Source of the DNA: Adiantum capillus-veneris
Lineage: Eukaryota; Streptophyta; Polypodiopsida; Polypodiales; Pteridaceae
Direction: 5' to 3'
Assembly (NCBI GenBank): GCA_014529385.2
Contig: CM043967.1
Location: forward strand, 83,520,278-83,584,277
DNA length: 64,000 bases
The notes below the pieces were generated by a model. That model saw only the letters and a program-made list of their open reading frames with translations. It was not told the DNA's origin and made no database searches. Shown here one piece after another: positions 11,995 through 22,126 of this stretch (positions are counted from its first letter, which is position 1; each line of letters opens with the position of its first letter). The position numbers were made by a program, and so were the translations under genes.

Positions 11995-12130
11995 GTGGAT
12001 CTAAAGTGATGGAAATTGGTGGAAAGTCCGTAACAAGTGCTAGCCTAGTGCTTGTCAGATGGATTTAAAGTGTTGGAAAGTGGTGGAAAGTCCCTAACAA
12101 GTGCTAGCCTAGTGCACGTCAAGTGGATTA
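11943..12130. repeat. tandem repeat, about 63 bp x 3
   Basis: Three consecutive units share GGTGGAAAGTCC, TAACAAGTGCTAGCCTAGTG and GTCAAGTGGAT with few differences (near 11950, 12003 and 12066). The repeat lies inside the minus-strand coding remnant, where the units translate to recurrent LALVRDFPPLS-like peptides and shift the frame. Confidence 0.85.
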
Positions 12131-12551
12131 GATCAGTGGGCTTGTTGTCCAAAAGCACATAGGTATTGTCTCGCCCATTTACCTTGTCATAAAATAGTCC
12201 CTCAACAACAAATGATTTGTTCCTAATATGGTTGTGCCATTCATCCCTTTCATAGCTCTTAGTCAAGTGCTTTGTGTTGGTGCACTTGAGGATGTAGAAG
12301 TCTGTGTTTGGCTCCTCTACAGCCACTACAAAGTTCTGGCCAACCATCAAAGCATCACTGACCTCATTGTGGTTACCAGCGTATATGGGGGCATATTCAT
12401 CCTCATCATTTCTGGATGCTACACTATTGTTTTCATCCCTAACTATGGGTTTTATTTGGAAGTACTCCCACCCCTCCACATGTCTTTGTTTGTGCATCTC
12501 CTCCATTGACCTTTCATGCACGCATGGCAAAAGCAAGACAATTGTCTGCAC
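12045..12551 (-). pseudogene. unidentified ORF, part of the same minus-strand remnant
   Basis: About 168 codons from a non-ATG start, so an internal piece rather than a full gene. Readable segments include NFVVAVEEPNTDFYILKCT, KSYERDEWHNHIRNKSFVVEG and LFYDKVNGRDNTYVLLDNKP. The alternation of hydrophobic strands and charged turns suggests a folded beta-rich domain, but I cannot name it. It follows 12668-12868 in the same direction, after stops near 12560-12660. Confidence 0.4.
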
Positions 12552-12667
12552 CTTAGCCCGTACATATTTTGTTGTCTATAGCCATTGACACAATGAAAAT
12601 ATCAAGACCCTTTGATTTGCATGCAATCCCACTCTGTGTCTCTATCTACATCACCAAGCTTGACCTC

Positions 12668-12868
12668 CTAGAATAAACGACCGACTTTCTTGATTGTCCG
12701 TGGTTCTTGTTTCCAAAGGGTTGAATTGAGGAATGGGACCAGAATTGAAGCGTTATGCACCATTTTATCAAGTTTCAGTTTCTCATTTGTGAGTGATCTT
12801 TTTGGCACTGCACCAGTCCCATCGTGTTCACCCTTCCCATGGATAGAAGCAAAGAAATTGTGCATCAT
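12668..12868 (-). pseudogene. transposon-type protein fragment with HGKG...DG.GA..KR motif
   Basis: The peptide reads HNFFASIHGKGEHDGTGAVP followed by K-R-S-L. I remember an HGK(G)-x-DG-x-G-x-x-KR motif preceded by aromatic residues from uncharacterised transposon-associated proteins, but I cannot attach a family name with confidence. Just upstream on the same strand (13080-13360) is a cysteine/histidine-rich stretch that fits the same kind of protein. Many stops separate the pieces. Confidence 0.4.
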
Positions 12869-13079
12869 CTGGATACCAGTCCTATTGAAGTAGCGGGCTA
12901 CAAAATATCATTCATATTGAAGTAGCGAGCTACAAAATAGAATGACCGTCTTGATTTGAACTGTGAAGAAGCACCATTAGACCAAACCTAGTTTCACTTG
13001 GTACTATATACTTGACGTTTTAGCCAGTCATCGTGTAACAGAAACAATGCTGCAAAAACAAAAGTGTCACGTGTCTTGG

Positions 13080-13360
13080 AAATGTGGCACTCGATGCTAT
13101 GCATTGTGTTGTTTCAATATGGGGGTTGCAAACAAGGAACCTAAAAAAGCATGACTTTCCATGTAGCCCACGTCTTCCTTGGCACATTTGATTGAAGGAT
13201 TCCTTAAGGTAGACAAGTTGAACATGGCATTCACATCAGCAAGTGTTGTGGTCCTTTAGCTTGCGTATGAAGTATGGCTTCAAACCCTCAAAGCATCTGA
13301 GGGAGATCCCAATGTTAGGATGAGCCTCCTGGAATCGCATGTAGAAGTCTCTCTGCAAAC
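13080..13360 (-). pseudogene. Cys/His-rich upstream fragment of the same transposon-type protein
   Basis: On the minus strand one frame reads FYMRFQEAHPNIGISLRCF, then GLKPYFIRKLKDHNTC, a stop, C-E-C-H-V-Q-L-V and further C-rich text. The dense N-T-C-x-C-x-C-H pattern looks like a zinc-binding segment. It precedes the HGKG fragment in the same direction, which supports one broken gene. There are several stops and at least two frameshifts. Confidence 0.35.
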
Positions 13361-13369
13361 ATAGGACAC

Positions 13370-13560
13370 ATCTGGGTACCTTTGACATGCTTTTGGAAGT
13401 AATTGAAAACCCTTAGAAGCATGTTGAAGCACATAGAGTCAATCACAAGCACATAAAAGTAATTAGCAGCACTTGGAAGAACACGGCAACACATGAAAGC
13501 ACTTCAAATTACTCAAAATCACTCATAGAAGCACTCTGAAGCGCTTAGAGTCTTCTAAAT
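13370..13560 (-). repeat. AAGTGCTT minisatellite, inverted copy
   Basis: Recurrent AAGCACTT / GAAGCACTTTGAA-like units, the reverse complement of the array at 8185-9270. Both arrays are followed on the plus strand by GAGGTCATTTGGAGG (9309 and 13578), although the repeat units point in opposite directions. Confidence 0.7.
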
Positions 13561-13667
13561 CACCATTAAGGAATTTTGGAGGTCATTTGGAGGCATTTGG
13601 AGGGCCCTCTAAGAAAATACAATTTTTTTCCTTGTCTCTTTATAAAATTAGTGTGGTAAAATAAAAA

Positions 13668-14640
13668 GTGTCGTCATCAACCATCAAAAAAGTGTACTTC
13701 AAAGTGGATTCTTTTGACAGAGTCATAACGGCCATGATGATTGATGGAATGTCCCTTTTTAGTTATACTAAATGCACCTTGTCAAATAGGAGGGAAGTTC
13801 TTCTTCAACGGGACGAGAAAAGGTCAACCAATGATAAAGATATACCTTGCTAACCATCTATTGGTGGGGTTGAGGCACGTCGTTTTTATCTAAACCAACG
13901 GGGGTGAAAGATAAGAATCTAACCAAGTGTGGAAGGATATATCAATCCACCTATGTCAACAAAATTGAGTTTCACCAATGGAAAAATCTTCATATGGTAG
14001 TGAAGGACCAGGAATCCACTACTCGCAATGCCAAGGGTGAAGTGTGGCGTTCCATCGATGTGCTAATTTAGATGCATGACAAAGATGAGTGGTCACAAAA
14101 TGATCTCAACAAGTTTAAGGAGAACCTTTAGTTACTAAAGAAAGCATTTAAGACATCATGGAATGAAACTCATATTACTCATTACATTGGTATTGTTAAA
14201 AAACCCTTTTAAATGAAAAGGACTAAAAGGATGTTTAAAATGCATGACCACTTGTTTTATTTGTAGCACATCATTGTCAATCACTTACCATACTTCATTC
14301 AAAAGTATGGAAACCCAGGCATATGGAGCACTCAAGGCTTAGAAAAGTCTCACTACATGGCTAGGAATACATATTTCAAACACATAGTATGGTGTCTCTC
14401 GAGATAAGACAAAGAGTTTGAAACAGTTGTTTAAGTGGTTTTATCGTAGAGTCCTTCATCAGCTACAACAACAAAAACATGTATTGGACTATTTGGCAAT
14501 AGCACAAGCAATTAGGCATTTGCAACAAAATAAAAGGAAACGAGTAGAGGCTTTCAACAACTCCAGTGCTTGTGAAGGCCAAAGAAAGTGGAGAGAGACA
14601 ATGCAATATGCTAACTATAGGTGGATCAAGAGAATTTGAT
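13668..14640 (+). pseudogene. plus-strand transposon-type protein remnant (G-x-WSTQGLEKSH)
   Basis: Plus-strand coding traces with many stops: VYFKVDSFDRVITAMMIDGM (13683-13742), DKDEWSQNDLNKFKENL near 14078, then LPYFIQKYGNPGIWSTQGLE followed by K-S-H-Y-M-A-R-N (14287-14370), and a short ORF 14418-14639 that runs through basic text (NKRKRVEAFNNS). The WSTQGLEKSH element reminds me of the C-terminal part of the protein type that also carries the HGKG motif. It is on the strand opposite to the 12.7-13.3 kb pieces, so two copies or an inversion are needed. Confidence 0.35.
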
Positions 14641-14807
14641 TTTAGGTCACAACATGTACAAGAGATGCCTAATGATTTGACAGATCCAGTACAAGTCACA
14701 AGTCTCTCAACTTGATGTCAAATAGTGGATATTTTTTGTCACATTACCCTTGTATTGGAGCATTAAATTTTTGCCATAATCCAAGATTTCATTTGGGTTT
14801 TGTTTCC

Positions 14808-15098
14808 CTAAAGTGAGTTCCATTTATGTGTATGTGTAATAATAAGCCGCACGACCACCAATGTATAGTATCCAAAACATTCTATTGAAAAACAATTGTG
14901 GACGAGGAAAACTTTGTCTGCATTTTGTGGTAGCATTGGTCCACCTAGGAAGCATGAGAGCATCATGAGAGTGAACGTTGTAGTACTTCCCACTTGGGAC
15001 ATTTTATTGTGAAACACTAGTAGGGGTGCCTCATAGAGTCTGGCTAGGTATTGTCCTAGTGCTGCATCCCTTCCACAATACTCTCTTGTCCAATTCAA
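14808..15098 (-). pseudogene. unidentified minus-strand ORF
   Basis: About 96 codons (WTREYCGRDAALGQYLARLY, then V-F-H-N-K-M-S-Q-V-G-S) with natural-looking composition and no recognised domain. It lies between the plus-strand remnant and a run of 22 G. Confidence 0.25.
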
Positions 15099-15175
15099 AG
15101 GAAGTCATCCTTTTCAATAATCCACGACTGTACACAGAAGGATGAGTTAGAGAACGACAGTGACAATGAGAGTTT

Positions 15176-15197
15176 GGGGGGGGGGGGGGGGGGGGCT
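15176..15197. repeat. poly(G), 22 bp
   Basis: Homopolymer of 22 G, the same length as the one at 4771-4792. Confidence 0.95.
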
Positions 15198-15228
15198 TAC
15201 CATGAAGCTCTCATGTAGCATATATAAG

Positions 15229-16452
15229 TCATCCTTCCATCGTCAACCCTTGTGTAGGATGTGTAAACGAGTCCTCTACTTCATGGTTATCAGTTGATGG
15301 CCTAAGGTTGTTTCTGATAGCTTGGAAGGTCGCCTCATCTGGGAGTGTCTCTCTATACTTTTCTACCTTGTCAAAGAAGAGTTTGAGGCACTCCAGTGGA
15401 TTAGTGGAGCTTTCCATTGCCTCATCATCACTACTATCATCAAGTACAAATCCACTCCTCTCCTCTTGAAATTTGGAGATCGTGGAAAATGCAAAATCCT
15501 CCCTTAAAGAAAATATACTTTGAATTTCATGGAGGAAAATGTACGATCTCTCACAAAATTTGAACTCTGGCAGTCACGGTAGCATCAATGTGTCTTGCTT
15601 CTCATTGAAGCCAGACACATCTAAAGGTAGTTTGATTTCAAATTTCTGAGAGGATTTTTCTTCATTCCACCTCTTTAACCTCCGCCTCAAGATTAATATC
15701 CTCCTCAATCTCGGGCACGTCATTGGAATCCATGTCCTCCTCCTCTTGTTCATCAAGTGGTAGATTCTCTTCCTCCATTACCTCTGAAGGATCCTTCAAG
15801 AGACTAGCAAATAGAGAATTTAATAATAAAAGGAACCCAAAGGATTCTTTGATTAGCTTGCAATCTTGTTTGTGCATAGGACACCATGAGGGTCTATAAA
15901 TGATAGACAACTAATGGTACTTTTGTATGAACGTCCTGTGGAATCACAATCTTTTAAGTGCACCACCACCATGTCAGCAAGAACCACCCTACCCCTTTGG
16001 ACCTAGAGCTCAAACTTGTCTCTTTCAGACTTGGGGAAATCACTATGTTGAGCTATAAGGTCATCAAGAATGAATGGGGTATTAAAGATAGAAGAGACCT
16101 TGTCAAACATTTCAATTGCTCGTACAGATACTACAAAATCAAATAGGCTTTCATCCACATTTGTAGAATCTTCAACACCATCTACCCCTTCCTCCTTAAA
16201 TTTTGTAGCTGGCTCACTAGAAAAAGAAATATCAATGTCTCTCTTTTTGGTTCTAGTCACTTGAAGCTTTAGGATTACAGGAACTTCTTCATGTTCTGAT
16301 GCTTTTAAGTCATTGGAGGGTTCCTTAGTCCTCATAATGTCCTCTCCAGGAAATATATCTTTTGGATTCGCAATGTCCACATCTCTCTTTAAGGAGCCTC
16401 TCAGCAACTGAGGTGGTCTCTTCTTGCTTCCTATTGACCAAACACAATACAT
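15229..16452 (-). pseudogene. unidentified minus-strand coding remnant, acidic middle
   Basis: Three or four ORFs in series: 16003-16452 (PPQLLRGSLKRDVDIANP... ending KSERDKFEL), 15662-15910 (acidic, EEENLPLDEQEEEDMDSND) and 15229-15417 (NPLECLKLFFDKVEKYRETL). They read the same way with frame changes, which suggests one decayed gene of about 400 codons. I recognise no domain. The right end lies about 60 bp from the 3' LTR end of T3, so it may be the sequence T3 inserted into. Confidence 0.3.
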
Positions 16453-16508
16453 ACACTAATAGATAAGTATTGGGACTAAGAAGGTTCAACAACATGCCAT
16501 AGACACAC

Positions 16509-18233
16509 TGAGAGGCAGAAGTGAAAAACAGACCTGGTGGCCTCTCTACCAAGACTATGCACGAGGGCCTTATCATGGGAGGTACACAATAGGGGCACCA
16601 CCTAGCAAGATATGTGGTTAGGACGCATACATATACACAATCAGACATGTCATGGAAAACAATTTCAAGATCCATGTCCAAGTGTGGGATGGGGTGGTTG
16701 GAAAAAAAAATGAGGGGAATGGTGAGTGAGTGAGAATGGGTTTGCTACTCGTGCATGTAGTAAGGAAGATAATGAGGTAAGGGAGACATGCAAGTATGCT
16801 CACTTCTCATACCAAAGGTGGTGGTGAATCCACACACCTTAAGATGCAAGTACCAAGATGATAGGAATATGAGAGGGAGAGAGAGTGTGTGTATGGTGGA
16901 GAATCCTCACACCTTAACATAAGCAAAATGGAAAGAACAAGCATAAACCATACTCACAATGAAGTGTATCACAAACAACACAAGGTATGTCACCAAGATG
17001 GAGTGTGTTAATTGCTTGCAAAAGATGAATACAATAGGTAGCATAGGGAAAGAAGATGAGAAGGGGACAAGACCGTAAGAAGCATAATGGAGGGATGGGA
17101 GTTGATAGCAAGGAATATCATGAGTGTAGCCATCATTCTTCTTCTTGAAATCATGCATTCAATCCTTAATGACCTTTGTGCATGATGATGGTGATGGTGT
17201 TGTGATTAGGGTCCATGCTACTAGCATGTAGCACAAGGGTGTGTGTGTGTAGGTGTGTGGGTATGTGTGTATGGGATAGTGTGTGTGTGTGTGTAGCTTG
17301 TAGTCTCTGTTTACAAAAGAGAAGGCCTCCTTTTAAAGACCAAGAGAGTGATCCCGGTGAGGTCACCTAATAAAAATATAACCTATCACGTGAGTTCAAA
17401 AGAAGGGTATTTAAAGTTCTTGAAACTTACATAAATATATATACAGAAGGGCATTATTTTTTCAAATTGAAAAAAAACTTATAGATTTTAAAAGAAAATG
17501 GCACATTATATTCCTAACAATTCACAGGTAAGGGGTTTTACAAACATGTTTTGAACGCATGTGATATGGTAGTTTTACACATAGTGAACCCCCCGAGAGA
17601 GTGATTAGGGAAGACATTACGAGCAAGAGGAGTTATCAAAAAGTAAACTCAGTGCTCTATGTGCCCTGCTTATTGACCAATTTCCTCCTAATCGCCTTCA
17701 TCATGGCGAGCTTTGTCTCCATGCCACCTTCCATAGCTTGAGTCCAAGAGCTTCCTTATAATATTTGAGAGAATCTTGATAGAATAAGAGAAAATAGAGC
17801 AATAATTGTGAGAAACCTATTAGAAATTGTGTGTGTGGAGTTGGATAATCATGACTTCTTCTCATCTAGACAGATAGGCTCCACCATTTCAGTCATATCT
17901 CTCAAACCATAGCTACAAAAATTATATAAAAAATTGCGGGGCAGAAATACCAGCTCAATGCCTACAACTTTACTGTTGAATTTTTTTTCCAATTCGGAAT
18001 TGACTCTTATTCTTCACCTGTAGTGATCGTCAAGTAGTGACCGTTGGGTAGAATCAACATCCAGTGATTTTTTTTGTTTTCGTAGGGTTTGTTCCTACCT
18101 TTCCTTATTTTGAGATCCAAATGTGTCAAAACCATAGCTATGTACAAAATAAATACATAGTTTTTTTTGTGATTTTCATGCATCAAGTGCATATCAAGAG
18201 AGAGGTGGAGCAAAATTTGAAAAACGGCCCTCA
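16509..18233 (-). mobile_element. 3' LTR of Tat-like element T3
   Basis: On the minus strand it begins TGAGGGCCG right after the polypurine tract and ends ...CTGCCTCTCA. Near its end it has CTAGGTGGTGCCCC, which the LTRs of T2 (CTAGGTGGTGCCCC) and T1 (AGGTGGTGCCCC) also carry at the same relative place. The length is 1725 bp including an inserted 245-bp MITE (17353-17597). The right end is set by PPT + TG; the left end is inferred from the shared U5 text and a CA. Confidence 0.65.
17353..17597. mobile_element. MITE copy 1 (hAT-like, 8-bp target duplication AGAGTGAT)
   Basis: A 245-bp AT-rich segment, CCCGGTGAGGTCACC...AACCCCCCGAG, flanked on both sides by AGAGTGAT (17345-17352 and 17598-17605). 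It is nearly identical to 20619-20864, which has a different target duplication. The ends form a short imperfect inverted repeat (CCYGGKGAGG against CTCGGGGGG). There is no ORF. The 8-bp duplication fits hAT, though the termini are not a textbook hAT start. Confidence 0.8.
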
Positions 18234-18252
18234 TTAGCCCTCCCCATGAAGC
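18234..18252 (-). promoter_or_regulatory. polypurine tract of T3
   Basis: Minus-strand text CATGGGGAGGGCTAA ends exactly where the LTR starts with TGAGGG. T2 (AAAAGGGGAGGGCTAA) and T1 (TTGGGGGAGGGCTAATA) share the GGGGAGGGCTAA core, so this is a conserved plus-strand primer of this element group. Confidence 0.7.
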
Positions 18253-18363
18253 TCGAGGCATTTATGTCTCTAGATCTGTACTTGATTCTTATTCAGTTGA
18301 GGTGGAGGAGTCTCCCTCCTCAGGGATTTCCATCATAGGTGCTTGATTAAACCTCAAAAATTA

Positions 18364-19110
18364 CTACTTCAACCTCCATCCATTGACACGTGTTTTGTGG
18401 AGCCTACCATCTGCATCCATCAACCGGTAACTGCCATTGTTGTAGCGCTTTCTAATGAAAAATGGCCCCTCTCATCTAGGTGAGAACTGTTTATCCTTCC
18501 GAGTGTCAAACATGTTATCACACCTTAGGACCAACATACCTTTCTTGAGACCATTTGCCCTAAGTTCCTTGTTGAAGGTAAGTCGATGTTGCTCTACCTG
18601 TGCTGATAATAATTGATATCATCTTCTCTGTCTAGTTGAAGCATCTCTAGATCAAGAATGCAGTTTTGGAGATGAGCATTAGGGCATTCTGCCCAGCTAG
18701 CACCTTGAGACTAGCTAATTGTACTTCAACGGGTAGAATGGTCTCCTTACCATACACCAAGTGATATGGTGTGAACCCAAGGGATGTGCAAAATGAAGTG
18801 CGCTAAGCCCAAAGTGTAGCCATAAGATGCTTGTCCCAATCAATTTTGTGATTGTTTACATGTTTAGTGATGATCTTGTAGATCATACCATTTACCTTTT
18901 CTATCAAACCGTTGCATTGTGATCATTTAATGTGGGAGAATAAATGGGAACAAGGTTTGAATATAGACATGTGCTTATCGATCTGTCACAACACGGGGCC
19001 ACGGTTAAAAGAGGTCCAAATGAGAGATGGTATGTTAAATAGCAATTCTATCTAATGGAGCTTGAATACCGTAAGGTTAGCTTCATTAAAGACCTCCAAA
19101 AGTTAGTGTT
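18364..19110 (-). pseudogene. T3 integrase (C-terminal half)
   Basis: Minus-strand frames match the integrase of T1: CNGLIEKVNGMIYKIITKHV (end of the DDE core with its glutamate), DWDKHLMATLWA, TPYHLVYGKETILPVEVQLA, and the C-terminal module GPFFIRKRYNNGSYRLMDAD ending HKTRVNGWRLK and a stop. Stops and frame shifts occur throughout. At the place of the second catalytic Asp the text reads F-N-R-G-P. The zinc-binding part and the first Asp are missing, where an insertion or replacement (19111-20467) starts. Confidence 0.8.
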
Positions 19111-19416
19111 CAAAAGTCCTTTGACCTTAGACAAGCTAGGGCTGACCTTGAGGTAGGAATCCTACCCAAGTATGAGGTGCTTGTTGGCTTGCTAAGTGTT
19201 AGTGAGAACCTTATCCAAAAGCTTGAGGTGTTTCTCACATGCTTAAATGACTAAAGTTTTTGAAGCATTCAATTGAAAGATAACTCTCAAGAGGCATCAA
19301 CATTTCCATGCTTGAGTGACTAAGTTCTTGAAGTATTCAGCTCAACCAAATGACTTAATAAGCATAAAAGACACATGTTCAAATGATCCTCCACATGTGG
19401 CCCTCATGATGTGTTT

Positions 19417-19488
19417 GAATGCTATTGAATAGGTTTTGAAGGGGTCCAATGAGAATGCTATTGGATAGGTTTTGGAGGGGTCCAATGA
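19417..19488. repeat. tandem duplication, 36 bp x 2
   Basis: Two adjacent 36-bp units, GAATGCTATTG[A/G]ATAGG followed by TTTTG[A/G]AGGGGTCCAATGA, differing at two positions. Confidence 0.9.
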
Positions 19489-19575
19489 GAATTTAGATAC
19501 ATATAAATAAACAATTAGGTTCTTTATCTCAAAGAGGAAAAAGAGGACACATTTCCAAATGAAATAATAAAATAA

Positions 19576-19578
<3 letters not shown>

Positions 19579-19628
<50 letters not shown>

Positions 19629-19652
19629 CCAAGAATGAGAGGGGGGTATACG

Positions 19653-19692
<40 letters not shown>
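19579..19692. repeat. (GA)n and (CA)n microsatellites
   Basis: GA array 19579-19624 and CA array 19659-19692, separated by 34 bp of mixed sequence. Confidence 0.95.
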
Positions 19693-19693
<1 letters not shown>

Positions 19694-20467
19694 TCTCTCA
19701 TTGTGTGGAGTGCAAAGTGCAAGAGCTCCATCTCCTTCTCCAAGCTTGTTGAGAAGTGGAGAACCTACACCAACACTCTTGGCTATGGAATGCAAATCCA
19801 ACCAAGAGCCATGATTCAATGCTTAAGCTTTCCATCTTCTTCATCTTCATTACTATGGTATTATGCTATGCTAAGCAAGATGAGTGATGATAAGTAAGGA
19901 ACTATTTCTTTCTCCTATGGATGATTTTTCTTCCTCTTCCCTACCGTCATTCCCCGCTAGCTCTCTCCGCCTTCAAAGGTGTTTGAGGCCTTGGGACTGA
20001 GGCTTGGGATAGTTAATAATTTTTGCAAAATTTATGTTAAGCTCGTGATGCATGAAGATTTCCATCTTCATAGCATCTCCAAGGTAACAAGGAGCACAAA
20101 GATTATATTGTAACAAGTCTCTCTTGATGGGAGAATCTATATCCGGTCCTCAACTATTGTCATGTTCTCTAATACTCTCTCTCTTGCAAAAGTATTGTTC
20201 ATGCCAAGTTAATTAAGTACTATGTTCATGTTTCTACCATCAATTAAGTTCACCCTCTATGTTCTCAAAGTAGTCTCATAAAAATGCTCACTCTAATTCT
20301 CTTAATTCCACTATTCTCAAAGTTCATAGGCCATCCCATTACATTACTTCTTTGTCACTTGTCTTGATCTTCAGCTTTGTTTCATAGTGGCAATGAAGAA
20401 TGTCTCCTAGACTAGCTCTTGTGGAGCTCCCCACTTGCATTGTGTAGTCAAACTCTTGCAACCATGT

Positions 20468-21274
20468 GACATTTGGAAATCCTAGAAGAAACATCCATGT
20501 GCTGCATTACATAAGGAAATAAATCTTCCATTGTTAGGATTATGAATGGTCTAGACAATAAATAAGAGCAAAATTTGGTGGTAGCAAACATTAATGCAAG
20601 CACCATGTGCTCCACTTCCCTGGGGAGGTCACCTAATAAAAATGTAACCTATCAAGTGAGTTCAACAGAAGGGTATTTAAAGTTCTTGAAACTTACAGAA
20701 ATTTATATACAAAAGGGAATTATTTTTAAAAATTTGAAAAAAACTTACAGATTTTAAAAGAAAATGGTACATTATATTCCTAGCAAAATTCACAGACAAG
20801 GGTTTTACAAACATGTCTTGAACGCACGTGATATGGTAGTTTTACACACAATGAACCCCCCGAGTCCACTTCCATGTATCCCTATTCTAATGGAGTCATC
20901 ATGCGACTAGAGAAGTAGATATGACGCATGAAAGAAGTTTGAGGATCCTTTTGCATCACTACCGTCCCAAGTGTATCATTTCCCACACTAGGGTTTACAT
21001 AAAATGGATCATCCCACTTTGGAGGTGAAATGGTGGGAAGTGGGGCTAGAATTTGTTTTACCTCATTGAACTGTTGTTCATCTTCTTCACTCCAAGAGAA
21101 TATCTCTTGATGGGTAACTTTTTGTAAAGGGAGAACCATGTGAGAGAGTAGGTGAATGAACCTACTCAATACCTCGCCTTTGAAGAAAAGATACCAACTT
21201 CTTTGTTGTGGTGAGAGAGGGAAAAGCCACCAAGGCTTGAACCTTGCTTCGGTCAACTTTAATGACCTTGGCAA
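20468..21274 (-). pseudogene. T3 RNase H region, split by a MITE
   Basis: Minus-strand ORF 20882-21274 carries the end of the RT thumb and the start of RNase H (WSEEDEQQFNEVKQILAPLP, F-Y-V-N-P-S-V-G, MQKDPQTSFMRHIYFSSRMM). The match to T1 continues beyond the MITE (20619-20864) at 20618-20468 (V-L-A-L-M-F-A-T, PYVMQHMDVSSRISKC). The MITE's target duplication (TCCACTTC) lies inside the RNase H coding sequence, so that insertion is younger than T3. As in T1, the usual first Asp is not at its expected place. Confidence 0.8.
20619..20864. mobile_element. MITE copy 2 (8-bp target duplication TCCACTTC)
   Basis: A 246-bp copy of the element at 17353-17597, CCTGGGGAGGTCACC...AACCCCCCGAG, flanked by TCCACTTC at 20611-20618 and 20865-20872. 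T3 RNase H coding similarity is present on both sides, which fixes the insertion boundaries independently of the termini. Confidence 0.85.
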
Positions 21275-22122
21275 AGATCACATGGCCAAGAAGAGTAACC
21301 TTGCTTCTACAAACATGGAATTTCTCCACATTGAGTTGGCCACCCAAAGCTTGCAGCCTAGCTAGACCTTCATAGACTTTCTCCAAATGAAGAGAGCGGG
21401 AGCTATAGATACAAAAGTCATCAATAAAAACACAAATTGATTTTCCAAAGAATGGATGAAAAACAAATGTCACATAGCGCTGAAAAGTGGCCGGAGCATT
21501 AGTGAGACCAAAAGGAATAACTCTGTAAGCAAAACATCTTCATGGTGTGGTAAAGGTTGTCTTCTTTTGATCTTCTTCAATGATGCTAATTTGGAAGTAG
21601 CCTAAGTAGCCATCACATACCATGTAGCACTCATGTCCTGATACCTCACTGAGAATTTCATCTTGGAAAGGAAGCCTAGGAAAATGGTCCCTCTTTGTGG
21701 CTGCATTAAGGGGATTGTAATCAACAAAAACCCTCCACTTACCATTCTTCTTTGGTGTGGTTACCACTGGAGAAACCGACTCTGAGTCTTCAAAAGGATA
21801 GATGAAATCTGCTTCTAGGAATTTTCCTTACCTCTTTGAGCAAGGTGTCTTGTTGAATTACTCCTAGCCGCCTAAGCTTCTGCACTACAAGTTTACTTCC
21901 CTCCTTAAGCTTAATGTGATGTTGAACTACTATGATGCCAGTGATTTTATCATATTCATCAATGAAAAATGTGGTAAAATTACTTAGCATCAAAATATAA
22001 TCTTCACGCTTCTTCCCACACAACTCACTATAGAGCATTTGATGTAGCTTACTTGCTTCTACCAGAGGTTGTATACCTAGTATCTCCCCTTGGTTTGATG
22101 ATGAGGCATCAGGTTGCTCCAT
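21162..22122 (-). pseudogene. T3 reverse transcriptase
   Basis: Three minus-strand ORFs (21790-22122, 21540-21767, 21162-21473) cover RT in order: the lead-in with VQKLRRLGVIQQ; TPKKNGKWRVFVDYNPLNAA; motif A VCDGYLGYFQI; NAPATFQR-type text; the catalytic VFIDDFCIYS; then L-G-H-V. Defects: a TGA in place of the conserved Trp after TTFTTP (near 21540), a frameshift before YPFEDSESVS near 21780, and another near 21170-21270. The order and spacing match T1 closely, so both belong to one lineage, with T3 older. Confidence 0.85.
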
Positions 22123-22126
22123 CTTT

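Larger units (their letters stand above)
19111..20467. other. insertion of LTR-like character within T3
   Basis: Similarity to T1 Pol stops at 20468 (RNase H side) and resumes near 19110 (integrase side). Between them lies non-coding sequence with a GA and a CA array, a run of short direct repeats and the phrase CTTGGCTATGGAA, which also occurs in the T2 LTR leader (ACCCTTGGCTATGGAA). This suggests a solo LTR in plus orientation. The ends and target duplication could not be fixed. Confidence 0.35.

Noticed and set aside
17345-20872. The 245-bp direct repeats as LTRs of one element
   Set aside because: Each copy has its own target duplication, there is no TG...CA end, and one lies inside the coding region of T3.
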